A DNA stretch of 64,000 nt from Paenibacillus cookii. Its GTDB lineage: Bacteria; Bacillota; Bacilli; Paenibacillales; Paenibacillaceae. Location of the stretch: contig NZ_BORW01000007.1 of NCBI RefSeq assembly GCF_018333375.1, forward strand, positions 1 to 64,000, read 5' to 3'. Under the pieces are notes generated by a model. That model worked only from the letters and a program-made list of their open reading frames with translations, made no database searches and was not told the DNA's origin. Below, piece by piece: positions 7,293-15,845 of this stretch (positions are counted from its first letter, which is position 1; every line of letters begins with the position of its first letter). Both the position numbers and the translations under genes were made by a program.

Positions 7293-9224
7293 TTATTTTG
7301 TATTGGTAACGATTTTGCAGTAAGCATGCACTGTTAAGAAATAATAGATCAGGTAGATGCAGACATAGATTCCCATGCAGCTGACGACCGGAACGACCAG
7401 GCTGGTCATCATCAGCTTCGATAAGGCCATCAACGCGACGGCGCAGTGGGCGATGCCGAAAGCAAGCGGCAGGGCAAAAATGAACAGTACCTGTTTGGCG
7501 ACGGATTTGCGGATTTCCCTCTTTTTGACGCCGATTTTATGCAAAATCAAATAACGGGCTTTATCGCTGCTGGCTTCCGTCAGCTGTTTGAAATAAATGA
7601 TGCTGCCTGTCGCGGCCAGGAAAACCAAACCGAGAAATCCGCCCATAAACATCAGCAAGCCGCTGGATTCCATCCCTCGCGCATATTGGTCGTAAAAGCT
7701 CGAAAGCTCCGCTTTCTCCGGCAAGATGCTTTGAAGCTGCTTCGTCAGTTCCTTCGCCTTGTCCTGGCGCGAAATGCCGTAAGCTTCAATCGTAGTCGTT
7801 TGGGCCTTCGGCTGAAGGGCCGCAAACATCTCGTCGCCGACGACGATGGTCGAGTAGACCGTTCCAAGGTTCAACACGGTGTATTCTTTGAGCGCTTTGA
7901 ACCGGATGGCTTCGTTGATGCCTTTTCCCTGCAGCTTGACCGTCGAACCCACGTAGTCCGGGGAAATGCCCTCCATGTACGCCGGATCCAGCACCGCGGC
8001 TTCGCTTCCTTCAAGGCTGACGAAGTCGTCCCGGCCTTGCAGTTTCGCCAAACGGTTAAAATCTCGGCTGGCAATCACGCTGTACGTTTGCTCCATCGAA
8101 CCTGCGTTTTGCTTCAGGCCGGAGATATCGGCATCCACTTCAAGAACAGGAACGGACTCGTGGTAGAGCACTTTATGCCCCGGAGCCTGCCCGATCGCCT
8201 GATCGGCCTTGGCGGTTGTTTTTCCGTCCACGCCGATAAACGTAAAGCTGTTCGGATTCGCCATCTCCGCGTTCAATCGGTTGTTGTAGTACAAGCTGTA
8301 CGCCGTTCCCACCGCCGTCAGCGTCGTCGCGCTCAGCACCGCAATGACGGTCAGCGTGCGGGCATTCCCTTTCATCCGGTACAAAAGCTGGGACGTGCCG
8401 ATCAAATTCAGGCCCTTCCAGTAGCTTTTTTTGTTTTTGCGCGACAGCTTCAGCAGCGAGACGGTCAACGTGTTAAACAGCAGATACGTGCCCAAAATGA
8501 CGGTGATCAAAATGACCAGCGGCGTCAGCATAAAACCAAGCGTTGCCCAAGCTTTTGACGTGACCAGGTTTTGCAGCGCGAGCCAGTAGCCGAAACCGAT
8601 CAGGATCACGGACAGCAAAGCGATCAGGACGGAAGACTTCGGTTCCTTTTCGTGCTCTTGATCTGCCTTGAACAGCTCGATCAGCTTGAAACGATAGATC
8701 AGGCGATAGCCTTGGACCGACGTGATCAGCGTGATAATCATGAACACCAGGAACGTATTCAAGATTGCAGCCGGGGAAATGGAGAAATTCGCCACAACGG
8801 AATAACCCATCACCTTCATCAATATCATGACGAAAAACCGGCTGAGCACCGATCCAAGCGAGATTCCGACGATCAGGGCCAGAATGCCCATCAGGAAATT
8901 CTCGTAAAAAAGCATCCGCCCGATCTGTTTTTTGCGCACGCCAAGCAAGGAATACAGCCCGACCTCTTTTTTGCGCTTGCGGGTAAAAAACGAATTCGAA
9001 TACCAGATGAAAATGGCCACGAACACGATCAGCACGACCGCCGCCCCGCTGAAAGCCGAGCTGATTTTCTGCGATCCGTCCGATGCCGACTGAATGGTAT
9101 TGTCGTATTTCAAAGACACGAAAGTAAAATAAATGACGATGCTGAAAATCATCGATGCGAAATAAAGAAAATAGTCGGTGAAATTTTTCCGGATGTTTTT
9201 CCCGGCGATCCTAAACAGCGTCAT
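7293..9224 (-). CDS. YxdM/BceB-type ABC transporter permease
   Basis: 643 residues from the ATG with GGAGG 8 bp upstream; a GTG at 9233 overlaps that site. About ten membrane helices arranged as 1+3, a large outer domain of about 200 residues between roughly 300 and 510, then the rest. The N-terminus (LFRIAGKNIRKNFTDYFLYF) and the FtsX-like segments (RKKEVGLYSLLGVRKKQIGR and KARYLILHKIGVKKREIR) mark the BceB/YxdM family, which removes or senses peptide antibiotics at the membrane. The gene overlaps the ATPase gene by 14 bp. The substrate is unknown. Confidence 0.9.
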   Translation of the reverse strand: MTLFRIAGKNIRKNFTDYFLYFASMIFSIVIYFTFVSLKYDNTIQSASDGSQKISSAFSGAAVVLIVFVAIFIWYSNSFFTRKRKKEVGLYSLLGVRKKQIGRMLFYENFLMGILALIVGISLGSVLSRFFVMILMKVMGYSVVANFSISPAAILNTFLVFMIITLITSVQGYRLIYRFKLIELFKADQEHEKEPKSSVLIALLSVILIGFGYWLALQNLVTSKAWATLGFMLTPLVILITVILGTYLLFNTLTVSLLKLSRKNKKSYWKGLNLIGTSQLLYRMKGNARTLTVIAVLSATTLTAVGTAYSLYYNNRLNAEMANPNSFTFIGVDGKTTAKADQAIGQAPGHKVLYHESVPVLEVDADISGLKQNAGSMEQTYSVIASRDFNRLAKLQGRDDFVSLEGSEAAVLDPAYMEGISPDYVGSTVKLQGKGINEAIRFKALKEYTVLNLGTVYSTIVVGDEMFAALQPKAQTTTIEAYGISRQDKAKELTKQLQSILPEKAELSSFYDQYARGMESSGLLMFMGGFLGLVFLAATGSIIYFKQLTEASSDKARYLILHKIGVKKREIRKSVAKQVLFIFALPLAFGIAHCAVALMALSKLMMTSLVVPVVSCMGIYVCIYLIYYFLTVHAYCKIVTNTK

Positions 9225-9978
9225 GATGTTCACCTCCGAGCGAAGCCAGCACCTCGAGAATCCGTCCGAAAAACTCCTTCCGCGTTAATCCGTCCTTATG
9301 AAGCTCCCGGAACAGCCGTCCGTCGTTGATGAAAATGACCCGCTTGCAGAAACTCGCGGCATAAGCGTCATGCGTTACCATCAGGATGGTTGCTTGGTTC
9401 CCCTGGTTAAGCTTGCTTAAGCTTTCGAGCAGACTGGTCGCCGATTTCGAATCAAGCGCCCCGGTCGGTTCGTCCGCCAAAATGAGGCTCGGATTCGCCA
9501 CGATCGCCCGCGATGCCGCCGCCCGCTGCTTTTGGCCGCCCGAAATATGGTACGGGTACTTGTCGAGGATCTGGCGGATGCCGAACGTATCGGCGATGGC
9601 CTCCACCCGCTTTTCGATCTCTGCCGCAGGTACCTTGGACAGGGCCAGCGGAAGCAAAATGTTTTCCTTGACCGTCAGCGTATCGAGCAGGTTGTAATCC
9701 TGAAAAATAAACCCGAGTTTATTCCGGCGGAAATCGGAAAGCTTCTCTTCGTTCATGGTGACGATGTTTTGCCCGTCGATCGTGATTTCCCCGGACGTCG
9801 GGGTATCGATCGTGGAGAAAATGTTCAGCAAGGTCGATTTGCCGGCGCCCGAAGGGCCCATGATGCCGACGAATTCGCCTTCTTCGATGCTCAGGTCGAT
9901 GTTTTGCAGCGCCGTATATTGGTTTCCTTTTGTACCAAAGGTTTTGTTGACGTGTTTAGCTTGGAGTATCGTTTTCAT
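9211..9978 (-). CDS. YxdL/BceA-type ABC transporter ATPase
   Basis: 255 residues from the ATG preceded by AAGGAG. Walker A GPSGAGKS, Q-loop FIFQDYNLLD, signature HISGGQKQRAAASRAI, Walker B LILADEPTGALD and switch His in VTHDAYAA are all present. This is the MacB/LolD/BceA ATPase type, partner of the overlapping permease. It is the first gene of the cassette ATPase-permease-YxeA-peptidase. The promoter region upstream carries two 22-bp-spaced direct repeats that look like an OmpR-type regulator site, so induction by the regulator/kinase pair at 2343-4495 is likely. Confidence 0.92.
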   Translation of the reverse strand: MKTILQAKHVNKTFGTKGNQYTALQNIDLSIEEGEFVGIMGPSGAGKSTLLNIFSTIDTPTSGEITIDGQNIVTMNEEKLSDFRRNKLGFIFQDYNLLDTLTVKENILLPLALSKVPAAEIEKRVEAIADTFGIRQILDKYPYHISGGQKQRAAASRAIVANPSLILADEPTGALDSKSATSLLESLSKLNQGNQATILMVTHDAYAASFCKRVIFINDGRLFRELHKDGLTRKEFFGRILEVLASLGGEHHDAV

Positions 9979-10078
9979 TGGTGTTCTCCTTATATGAATC
10001 ATTTTTTGGCCTACATATTTTGGGTTCCCTATGCGAGATGCGCTACAGGAAGTAGGAGTTGAGTTGATCACAAACCTA

Positions 10079-10131
10079 ATCTTAAAGCCCGAACCTTACA
10101 GCGTTTTAATCCCAACCTTACAGCAACCTTA
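10079..10131 (-). promoter_or_regulatory. putative response-regulator operator and promoter of the ABC cassette
   Basis: On the minus strand GCTGTAAGGTT occurs twice (10092-10102 and 10114-10124), starts 22 bp apart, with a further partial copy (AAGGTT) at 10125-10131, 11 bp on. Spacings of 11 and 22 bp are those of tandem OmpR-family sites on one DNA face. A TAAGAT -10 hexamer lies at 10079-10084 with no good -35, as expected for an activated promoter. The transcript would have a leader of about 90 nt. Confidence 0.6.
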
Positions 10132-10229
10132 AATTTAAAAATAAAAATAGCCCCAACAAATGGGGCAACAAATGGGGCCGGAATTCGCAACCGATTCAGG
10201 CAACTGTGCGGGGATCATCCCGAACAGGC

Positions 10230-10277
10230 ACAAAAAAAACCCGGGACGCTGGTTAAGCGTTACCCGGGGGGGGGGGG
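10230..10277 (-). terminator. intrinsic terminator of the MFS gene with G12 tract
   Basis: Hairpin of CCCGGG-ACGCT with AGCGT-(TA)-CCCGGG, followed on the minus strand by eight T. The outer arm merges into a run of twelve G (10266-10277), an unusually long homopolymer for this genome. Confidence 0.85.
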
Positions 10278-10293
10278 TTGGCAAATGGATGTG

Positions 10294-11514
10294 CTATTTG
10301 TTGGTTACGGCCGACTTCTCCGCCTTCAGCAGCTTGCGGACGAATATCCAGCTGGCGATCGGCGATGCGCCGAGGACCAGCATCAGCACCGTAATGGTCA
10401 GCGGCGTCTTGCTCACCATCAATACGGCGATAAAAATAAACGTCCCCAACAGCCGGCCGGCCATCAGGCTCAGCTCGCGCAGAACGACCAGCTCGACCCG
10501 TTTCTCCACCGTTTCGTCGCTTGTGCCCATCAGGTCAAACCCCGACGATATCATCGGCAAAATGTACAGCGGCATAAACACGGACGTTCCGATCCCGAAC
10601 ACGAGCAGCGTGCCGTAGCCGGTTTTCCAGAGCAGCGGGACGATGACGATCCACAGCAGCAGCGCTCCGACAAGCATCCCGGCGCTCCGGAACCTGGGCT
10701 TGAACCATTTTCCGGCAAGCCAGTATGTCAGGAGCGAGATGGCGGACGTGATGAGGGTAAACTGTCCCAGCTTGGACTCCTGTTTCGTCGCCACGAAAAC
10801 GAGCAGGCCGATCAAAAAGGCGAACACGCCTTCGCGCACCCCTTGCGCGATCAGTCCGGGGGCCATCAGACGCCACGGATTTCCTTTGCTCCGCAGCTGC
10901 GCGATCGGTTCCATCCAATGATAGCCGCTGCCGTTTTTCCGCTTTTTCAGAAAAAAGCTTAAGACGACGCAGAGACCGTAAATCGCCAGCGAAATGGTAA
11001 ATACGACCCGGTATCCGCGGTCGCCTTTGAGCCATGTAATCAGCAGCCCCGAGAACCAAGGGCCGACGATGCCGGTCACCGATCCGAGCAGCCCGACCCA
11101 GCCGTTGAACAAATCGCGGTTGGCCCGGTCGGTCACTTCGAAATACACCACGTTAAACGAAAGCCAGAAAAGTCCCATCGCAATGCCGAGCAGCAGCCCC
11201 AGCGGCCAAATCCACCGGACGGCGTGAGGGCCTGCCCATAAAACGAAAAGATAAAACAAACCCGAAAGAACGATGCCTGCACGCAGGGCATTCATCTTGT
11301 TGTATTCTTTCACCCATTTGCCGCCCAGCCAGAAGGTAAGCCCGACAGCCACCTGCTGGGCGACGGTAAACCAGCCGATCATCGCGTAATCCTGCTTGCT
11401 TTTCCATAAGTATACATTCAAAAACGTGCCGGAAAGTGCTCCGGCCAACACGATCAACCCGTTCACGGCCAGCAAAAGCAGCGATTGGCGGTTCAAATGT
11501 GCCGTCGTTTTCAT
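10294..11514 (-). CDS. MFS transporter
   Basis: 406 residues from the ATG with AGGGGGG upstream (an ATG at 11556 has none). Twelve hydrophobic segments are evident, with a charged loop in the middle (FFLKKRKNGSGYHWMEP, about 190-215), the usual 6+6 MFS layout. The first half contains the sequence GGKWVKEYNKMNALRAGIVL, matching the MFS loop 2-3 position. No substrate motif was recognised; it could be a drug or metabolite exporter. It is a single-gene unit: its own terminator lies downstream, and the zinc-ribbon gene lies 115 bp upstream on the same strand. Confidence 0.8.
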   Translation of the reverse strand: MKTTAHLNRQSLLLLAVNGLIVLAGALSGTFLNVYLWKSKQDYAMIGWFTVAQQVAVGLTFWLGGKWVKEYNKMNALRAGIVLSGLFYLFVLWAGPHAVRWIWPLGLLLGIAMGLFWLSFNVVYFEVTDRANRDLFNGWVGLLGSVTGIVGPWFSGLLITWLKGDRGYRVVFTISLAIYGLCVVLSFFLKKRKNGSGYHWMEPIAQLRSKGNPWRLMAPGLIAQGVREGVFAFLIGLLVFVATKQESKLGQFTLITSAISLLTYWLAGKWFKPRFRSAGMLVGALLLWIVIVPLLWKTGYGTLLVFGIGTSVFMPLYILPMISSGFDLMGTSDETVEKRVELVVLRELSLMAGRLLGTFIFIAVLMVSKTPLTITVLMLVLGASPIASWIFVRKLLKAEKSAVTNK

Positions 11515-11592
11515 AAGTCCCCCCTTTGGATCGCCGGACATGCTCGGTCTTAACATGCCCCAAAGGGAGGGATATCATTTTGAAAATTTCAA

Positions 11593-11628
11593 ACCATTCG
11601 GATGCTGCAGACCATTCGGATGCTGCAG
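11593..11628. repeat. 18-bp perfect tandem duplication
   Basis: The unit ACCATTCGGATGCTGCAG occurs twice head to tail (11593-11610 and 11611-11628) between the MFS and zinc-ribbon genes, just past the latter's stop. It looks like a recent slippage duplication. Confidence 0.9.
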
Positions 11629-11629
11629 A

Positions 11630-12190
11630 TCAGGCCTTTTCCCGGCTTAAATGATCCACCATGCGCAGCCGGTCTTCCTCGGTCAAATTGGTTTCGACAT
11701 GGAAGCAGCCGGTGCAGATATACATATTGACCCGGAAAGGAGGCTGAATGACCGGGGATTTCAGGGCGCTATATTGCGCGGGCTTAAAGCCGTCTCCCGT
11801 CACCTCCTGCGTGCCGGCCAAAATCATGTAATCGCGGCATTTCGGACATTCGGGCACTTCTTCCTGTTCATCCAACATCTTTTCCACGGTCTCCTCGTAA
11901 TTCATCAGGTCGTGGCTTTCTTCGAATTTATCCAGCGTACGGATGGAAGGAGGGAGACTGTGACGCATATCCTCTTGCCCCCAAAACGCCGCAGCGTCCT
12001 CCTCATCGGCTTCGTCTTCCCAATCCACCTGCTCTTCGGGTTCTTCTTCCTCGTCGCCGAGCTGGATGTTCAGCGTACGGTACCCTTTCAATTCGTTCTG
12101 GCAGTGCGGACAGGTATCTTCCGGTCCAATTTCTTCGTCCCAGACGATCTCCGTCTGGCACCAAGGGCAAACGGTCGTTTCCATTGCCAT
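11630..12190 (-). CDS. zinc-ribbon protein of unknown function
   Basis: 186 residues with three Cys pairs: CPWC (8-11) and CPHC near 27-30 at the N-terminus, CPKC at about 115, and CTGC at about 159. These would make two zinc ribbons joined by a strongly acidic linker (EEEEPEEQVDWEDEADEED). The start is uncertain: ATG 12190 has AGGAG only 4 bp upstream, ATG 12184 has it 10 bp upstream. The ribosome site overlaps the stop of the 26-codon reading frame before it, so the two are probably coupled. It follows the DUF350 gene on the same strand. I do not recognise a function. Confidence 0.75.
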   Translation of the reverse strand: MAMETTVCPWCQTEIVWDEEIGPEDTCPHCQNELKGYRTLNIQLGDEEEEPEEQVDWEDEADEEDAAAFWGQEDMRHSLPPSIRTLDKFEESHDLMNYEETVEKMLDEQEEVPECPKCRDYMILAGTQEVTGDGFKPAQYSALKSPVIQPPFRVNMYICTGCFHVETNLTEEDRLRMVDHLSREKA

Positions 12191-12198
12191 TCATCTCC

Positions 12199-12279
12199 TC
12201 AATGATTCATTAAATAATAGATGCCAACGATAAAAAAGATTAAAGCGGCCACGAATAAAATTCTTATCAGGTTCTTCAT
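12199..12279 (-). CDS. 26-residue single-pass membrane peptide
   Basis: Short reading frame MKNLIRILFVAALIFFIVGIYY then LMNH. Basic residues come first, followed by one hydrophobic helix of about 17 residues. AGGGGG lies 5 bp upstream of the ATG and overlaps the DUF350 stop codon; its own TGA (12199-12201) overlaps the AGGAG of the zinc-ribbon gene. This tight stop-start chaining and clean membrane character argue that it is translated. It may be a small partner of the DUF350 membrane protein. No homologue is known to me. Confidence 0.6.
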   Translation of the reverse strand: MKNLIRILFVAALIFFIVGIYYLMNH

Positions 12280-12288
12280 GTTATCCCC

Positions 12289-12708
12289 CTAATAAATGCA
12301 AGCGCCGATCACGTAAGACAAGGATACCGAGATCAGCAGGGAAATGATCCCTACCGCGCGGTTATCATTCCGGATTTCCTCGTCGACCGAAAACACCGGA
12401 GTCAAAAACTCGAACAGCAAATATGCCGCAAACAGCAAAACAAAACCAAAAAACGCCCACTTCATCGTATCGTATATGGAGGTTTTCGCCTCGATGCTGT
12501 ACCTCAACACGTTGCCGATGGCGAAAATTTTTCCGCCGGTCGCCAGAGATGCCGCGACATTGCCGCGGCTGATCTCGTTCCAGCAATTATACTTGGCCAC
12601 CAGCTCGAACAGGTACAAAAATACGATCAAACCCAATATGGCTACCGAAAAATAACCGATCAGAATCCCAAGCGGATGGGAAAGCATCTGATCTACCCAG
12701 TTTTTCAT
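12289..12708 (-). CDS. DUF350 (YjfL-type) membrane protein
   Basis: 139 residues with four membrane helices (about 12-36, 50-68, 80-104 and 117-138). It contains the family-type N-terminal half ending in SRGNVAASLATGGKIFAIG and the second half with DEEIRNDNRAVGII. These are hallmarks of the DUF350/UPF0719 family, whose role is unsettled. AGGAGG-like sequence (aggcagga) precedes the ATG. It follows mutS2 by about 50 bp and leads a three-gene string with the 26-residue peptide and the zinc-ribbon protein. Confidence 0.85.
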   Translation of the reverse strand: MKNWVDQMLSHPLGILIGYFSVAILGLIVFLYLFELVAKYNCWNEISRGNVAASLATGGKIFAIGNVLRYSIEAKTSIYDTMKWAFFGFVLLFAAYLLFEFLTPVFSVDEEIRNDNRAVGIISLLISVSLSYVIGACIY

Positions 12709-12761
12709 CGTCCTGCCTCCTTCATATCTGCCCGCAGCCGCAGCCGGCAGCAGCCGGCCGT

Positions 12762-15128
12762 TTACTTCAGCTCCGCTACCGTCACGCCGGTTCCGCCTTC
12801 GCCATAGTTGCCCAGACGGAAGCTTTTGACGTGTTTATGCCTGCGCAGATAATCCGTAATCCCTTTCCGCAAGATGCCGGTGCCTTTTCCATGGATCAGG
12901 TAAACCTGCCCCAAATTGCCCAGGAAAGCTTCGTCGATGAAGCGGTCGACTTCGATCAACGCCTCTTCGAGATTGGCGCCGCGCAAATCCAGCTCGCTCC
13001 GGACATTCTCGTCCCGGGTCCGTTTGACGGTCGTTGCCTGGCGCTGAACCTGCTTGGCTGCCGCTTCATGCGTCTGAACCAGCTCCAGGTCGTCCAGACT
13101 GACTTTCATCTTCATGATGCCGAGCTGCACGACGGCTTCCTTCGATCCGGCCAGCTCGACGACATGGCCTTTCTGATTCAGGCTGTACACCATCACCTCG
13201 TCGCCCGCTTCGATTTTCCGCGGAGCTTTCGGCTGGTTTCGAGCTCCCGATTTTTTGCGCTGCTGCGGTTCGGCATCCTCAAGCCTTTTCCGCGCGGCGA
13301 TCAGCTTATGCTCTTTGACCGAAGCGCCTTCTTCTTTCGCGAGCTGCCGAAGCTCTCCGATGATCTCCTCGGCTTCGCGTTTCGCTTTGGCAATGACCTC
13401 TTTCGCCTCGGCCTGCGCTTTTTCGATGTAGCGGTCGCGCTGCTGCTCGAGCTTCTCCAGCTCCTGCTGATGCCGGGTGCGCAGCTGCTCCATCTCCTGG
13501 CGCAGCTTTTCGGCTTGCTCCCGCTCCACTTCCGCGCCAAGGCGGTTTTCCTCGAGGGAAGCGATCATATGCTCCACGCGCTGATCCTCTTCATTGACTT
13601 GGCCGCGCGCAAAATCGAGGATCGGGTTCGGCAGCCCGAGCCGTTCCGCGATCGCAAACGCGTTGCTTCGTCCCGGCACGCCTACGAGCAAACGGTAGGT
13701 CGGGCTGAGCGTATTGACGTCGAATTCCATGCTGGCATTAATGACGGATTTCCGTTCATAGGCGTAGGCCTTCAGCTCGCTGTAATGCGTCGTTGCCACC
13801 ATGCGGCAGCCGGTCCGGTGAATGTGCTCCAATATCGCGATCGCCAGCGCGGAACCTTCCGCCGGGTCGGTGCCCGCGCCGACCTCATCCAGCAGCACCA
13901 GGCTTTTTGGCGTCATGTTTTTCAGAATACGGATGATGTTCGTCATATGGCTTGAGAAGGTACTCAGGCTCTGTTCGATGCTCTGTTCATCCCCGATATC
14001 GGCGTAAATGGCGTCGAAGACGCAAAGCTGGCTGCCTTCCTCGGCAGGCACGAACATCCCCGACATCGCCATCAGGCTGAGCAAGCCGATCGTTTTCAGC
14101 GTGACCGTTTTGCCCCCGGTATTCGGTCCCGTCACGATGATCGAGGTGTAAGAGTTCCCCAGCTCGACGTCGATCGGGACGACCTTTTCCATATCGATCA
14201 GCGGATGGCGCCCTTTGCGAAGCTTCAGGAACCCCCGGTCGTTCATGATCGGCTTGGAAGCTTTCATGGCATGGGCCAGACGGCCCTTCGCAAAAATAAA
14301 GTCAAGCTGGCCGACCAAATCCAGGTCGAACAGCAGCAAATCCGCTTCCTCCCCGACTTTGGCCGTCAGCTTCTGCAAAATAATTTCGATTTCCCGTTCT
14401 TCCTTCATCCGGGTCTCGCGAAGTTTGTTGTTCATCGCCACGATCGATTCCGGTTCGATGAACAAGGTCGCGCCCGAACCGGATTGGTCATGCACGATCC
14501 CGCCGAAATACGAGCGGTATTCCGCTTTTACGGGGATGACGAACCGGTCGCCGCGGATCGTAACCAGCTGATCCTGCAGCATTTTCGCGACGGACGAGGA
14601 GCGGATCATGTTATCCAGCTTCTCGCGGATGCGCACTTCGCCGGAACGCAGCTCGCGCCGGATCTGGGCCAGCTCGGGACTCGCCGTATCCAGCACCTCC
14701 GCCTCATCCGATATGCACGCTTTGATGGCGTCTTCCAGCGCTTTTTGCTCCGAAATGTTTTCGCTGATGCCCGCAAGCAGCGGAAGCGGCTCGTCTTCAT
14801 TCATTTGGGAAATAAAACGTTTGATGCGTCTTGCCCCGTATGTCGTGTTGCTGATCGCCAGAAGCTCGTGGGGATTCAGCGTGCCGCCGATTTTGGCCCG
14901 TTTCAGGGCCGCCGATACGTCGCTGATTCCGCCAAAGGTCGGCGTTCCTTTCAGCCGTTCCACGGTGTACGCCTCATCCGTGGCCTGCAGCAGCCTTTTG
15001 ACGGATTCAAGGTCGGTATCCGGCCTTACGTTTTCCGTGATTTGTTTGCCCATGGAGGTCTGGGTATAGCCGGCGCATGTATTTAAAATCTTGCGGTATT
15101 CCAATGTATGCAAAATTTTATCGTCCAA
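12762..15128 (-). CDS. mutS2: MutS2 endonuclease / ribosome-collision factor
   Basis: 788 residues, the normal length. Order: N-terminal core and clamp, ATPase with Walker A GPNTGGKT (334-341) and Walker B SLVLLDEVGAGTDP, long coiled coil (about 510-635), KOW-like linker, and C-terminal Smr domain (ELDLRGANLEEAL; YLIHGKGTGILR) with nuclease motifs. The family is linked to suppression of recombination and, in Bacillus, to rescue of collided ribosomes. The start is TTG (15126-15128) with AGGAG 12 bp upstream. In Bacillus this gene follows zapA-cvpA-polX; here the latter two are absent next to it. Confidence 0.95.
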   Translation of the reverse strand: MDDKILHTLEYRKILNTCAGYTQTSMGKQITENVRPDTDLESVKRLLQATDEAYTVERLKGTPTFGGISDVSAALKRAKIGGTLNPHELLAISNTTYGARRIKRFISQMNEDEPLPLLAGISENISEQKALEDAIKACISDEAEVLDTASPELAQIRRELRSGEVRIREKLDNMIRSSSVAKMLQDQLVTIRGDRFVIPVKAEYRSYFGGIVHDQSGSGATLFIEPESIVAMNNKLRETRMKEEREIEIILQKLTAKVGEEADLLLFDLDLVGQLDFIFAKGRLAHAMKASKPIMNDRGFLKLRKGRHPLIDMEKVVPIDVELGNSYTSIIVTGPNTGGKTVTLKTIGLLSLMAMSGMFVPAEEGSQLCVFDAIYADIGDEQSIEQSLSTFSSHMTNIIRILKNMTPKSLVLLDEVGAGTDPAEGSALAIAILEHIHRTGCRMVATTHYSELKAYAYERKSVINASMEFDVNTLSPTYRLLVGVPGRSNAFAIAERLGLPNPILDFARGQVNEEDQRVEHMIASLEENRLGAEVEREQAEKLRQEMEQLRTRHQQELEKLEQQRDRYIEKAQAEAKEVIAKAKREAEEIIGELRQLAKEEGASVKEHKLIAARKRLEDAEPQQRKKSGARNQPKAPRKIEAGDEVMVYSLNQKGHVVELAGSKEAVVQLGIMKMKVSLDDLELVQTHEAAAKQVQRQATTVKRTRDENVRSELDLRGANLEEALIEVDRFIDEAFLGNLGQVYLIHGKGTGILRKGITDYLRRHKHVKSFRLGNYGEGGTGVTVAELK

Positions 15129-15428
15129 GAAATTTCACTGCTCCTCTCATGCATCGGGATGGGCAGAAACGATAGCTTCTCCATCCGCCTCGATTCTGCA
15201 ATCCCCATATCGCTCTTATTATATACGAAACGGCTGCGCCTTCGCTATTTGCAAGTCAAACGCGTGATTCCGGATTTCCAATAAATCCGGCCAAGCCCGG
15301 TACATAACATTTTATAAATTGAATACAATAAACGATGCATACAGAACCCATTTCCTAATGAACGTAAACAGGACGCATTATGAAATGGATTCATATTACG
15401 TATCTTTTACGCAAAGGAGGCCAATTGC
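15129..15428. promoter_or_regulatory. divergent promoter region, mutS2 and YvlD-like gene
   Basis: A 300-bp divergent region. On the minus strand TATAAT at 15218-15223 could be the mutS2 -10. On the plus strand TACAAT in the AT-rich stretch at about 15305-15335 could serve the YvlD-like gene. No good -35 matches either, and no ECF-type site was found. Nothing else was recognised. Confidence 0.35.
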
Positions 15429-15782
15429 ATGCATTTTCTGGGTCATGTCGTGCGATTTATCGTTTCTGCGATTGTGCTTATGATTGTCGGCTGGATCGTT
15501 CCGCAATTTTCCGTGGGTGGATTCTGGAGCGCCCTGCTGTTGGCCCTGGTCATCGCATTGCTTGGCTGGGTCATTGAAGGAATCTTCGGTAAACGAGTCA
15601 CGCCGTTCGGTCGGGGCATTGTCGGTTTTATCGTCAGCGCGCTGGTCATTTACATCGCCCAATTCATCGTTGGCGGCGTCAGCGTCACCATCCTTGGGGC
15701 GATTCTTGCCGCTCTCGTGATCGGGATTATCGACCTGTTTATTCCGGTTTCTGCCTTCAACGCAGCCAAAGACCGTAAATAA
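15429..15782 (+). CDS. YvlD-like / phage-holin-4 family membrane protein
   Basis: 117 residues, almost all hydrophobic, with four membrane helices and internal duplication of glycine-rich segments (GWIVPQFSVGGFWSALLLAL and AQFIVGGVSVTILGAILAAL). It matches the YvlD / phage holin family IV proteins of Firmicutes, which in Bacillus belong to a cell-envelope stress operon. AAAGGAGG lies 8 bp upstream of the ATG. It is a single gene followed by a strong bidirectional terminator. It is not evidence for a prophage, since no other phage gene is nearby. Confidence 0.8.
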   Translation: MHFLGHVVRFIVSAIVLMIVGWIVPQFSVGGFWSALLLALVIALLGWVIEGIFGKRVTPFGRGIVGFIVSALVIYIAQFIVGGVSVTILGAILAALVIGIIDLFIPVSAFNAAKDRK

Positions 15783-15791
15783 CGCTCAAGC

Positions 15792-15826
15792 GAAAACACC
15801 CCGTTCCATGGAACAGGGGTGTTTTC
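15792..15826. terminator. bidirectional terminator
   Basis: Near-perfect palindrome GAAAACACCCC...GGGGTGTTTTC with an inner GTTCCATGGAAC, lying between the convergent YvlD-like and GGDEF genes. Confidence 0.9.
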
Positions 15827-15845
15827 GTCTCGCCCGGCCCTAAGC

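Noticed and set aside
15429..15782. Possible prophage remnant because of the holin-like protein
   Set aside because: YvlD-type proteins are chromosomal envelope proteins, and no lysin, portal, tail or integrase gene is near.
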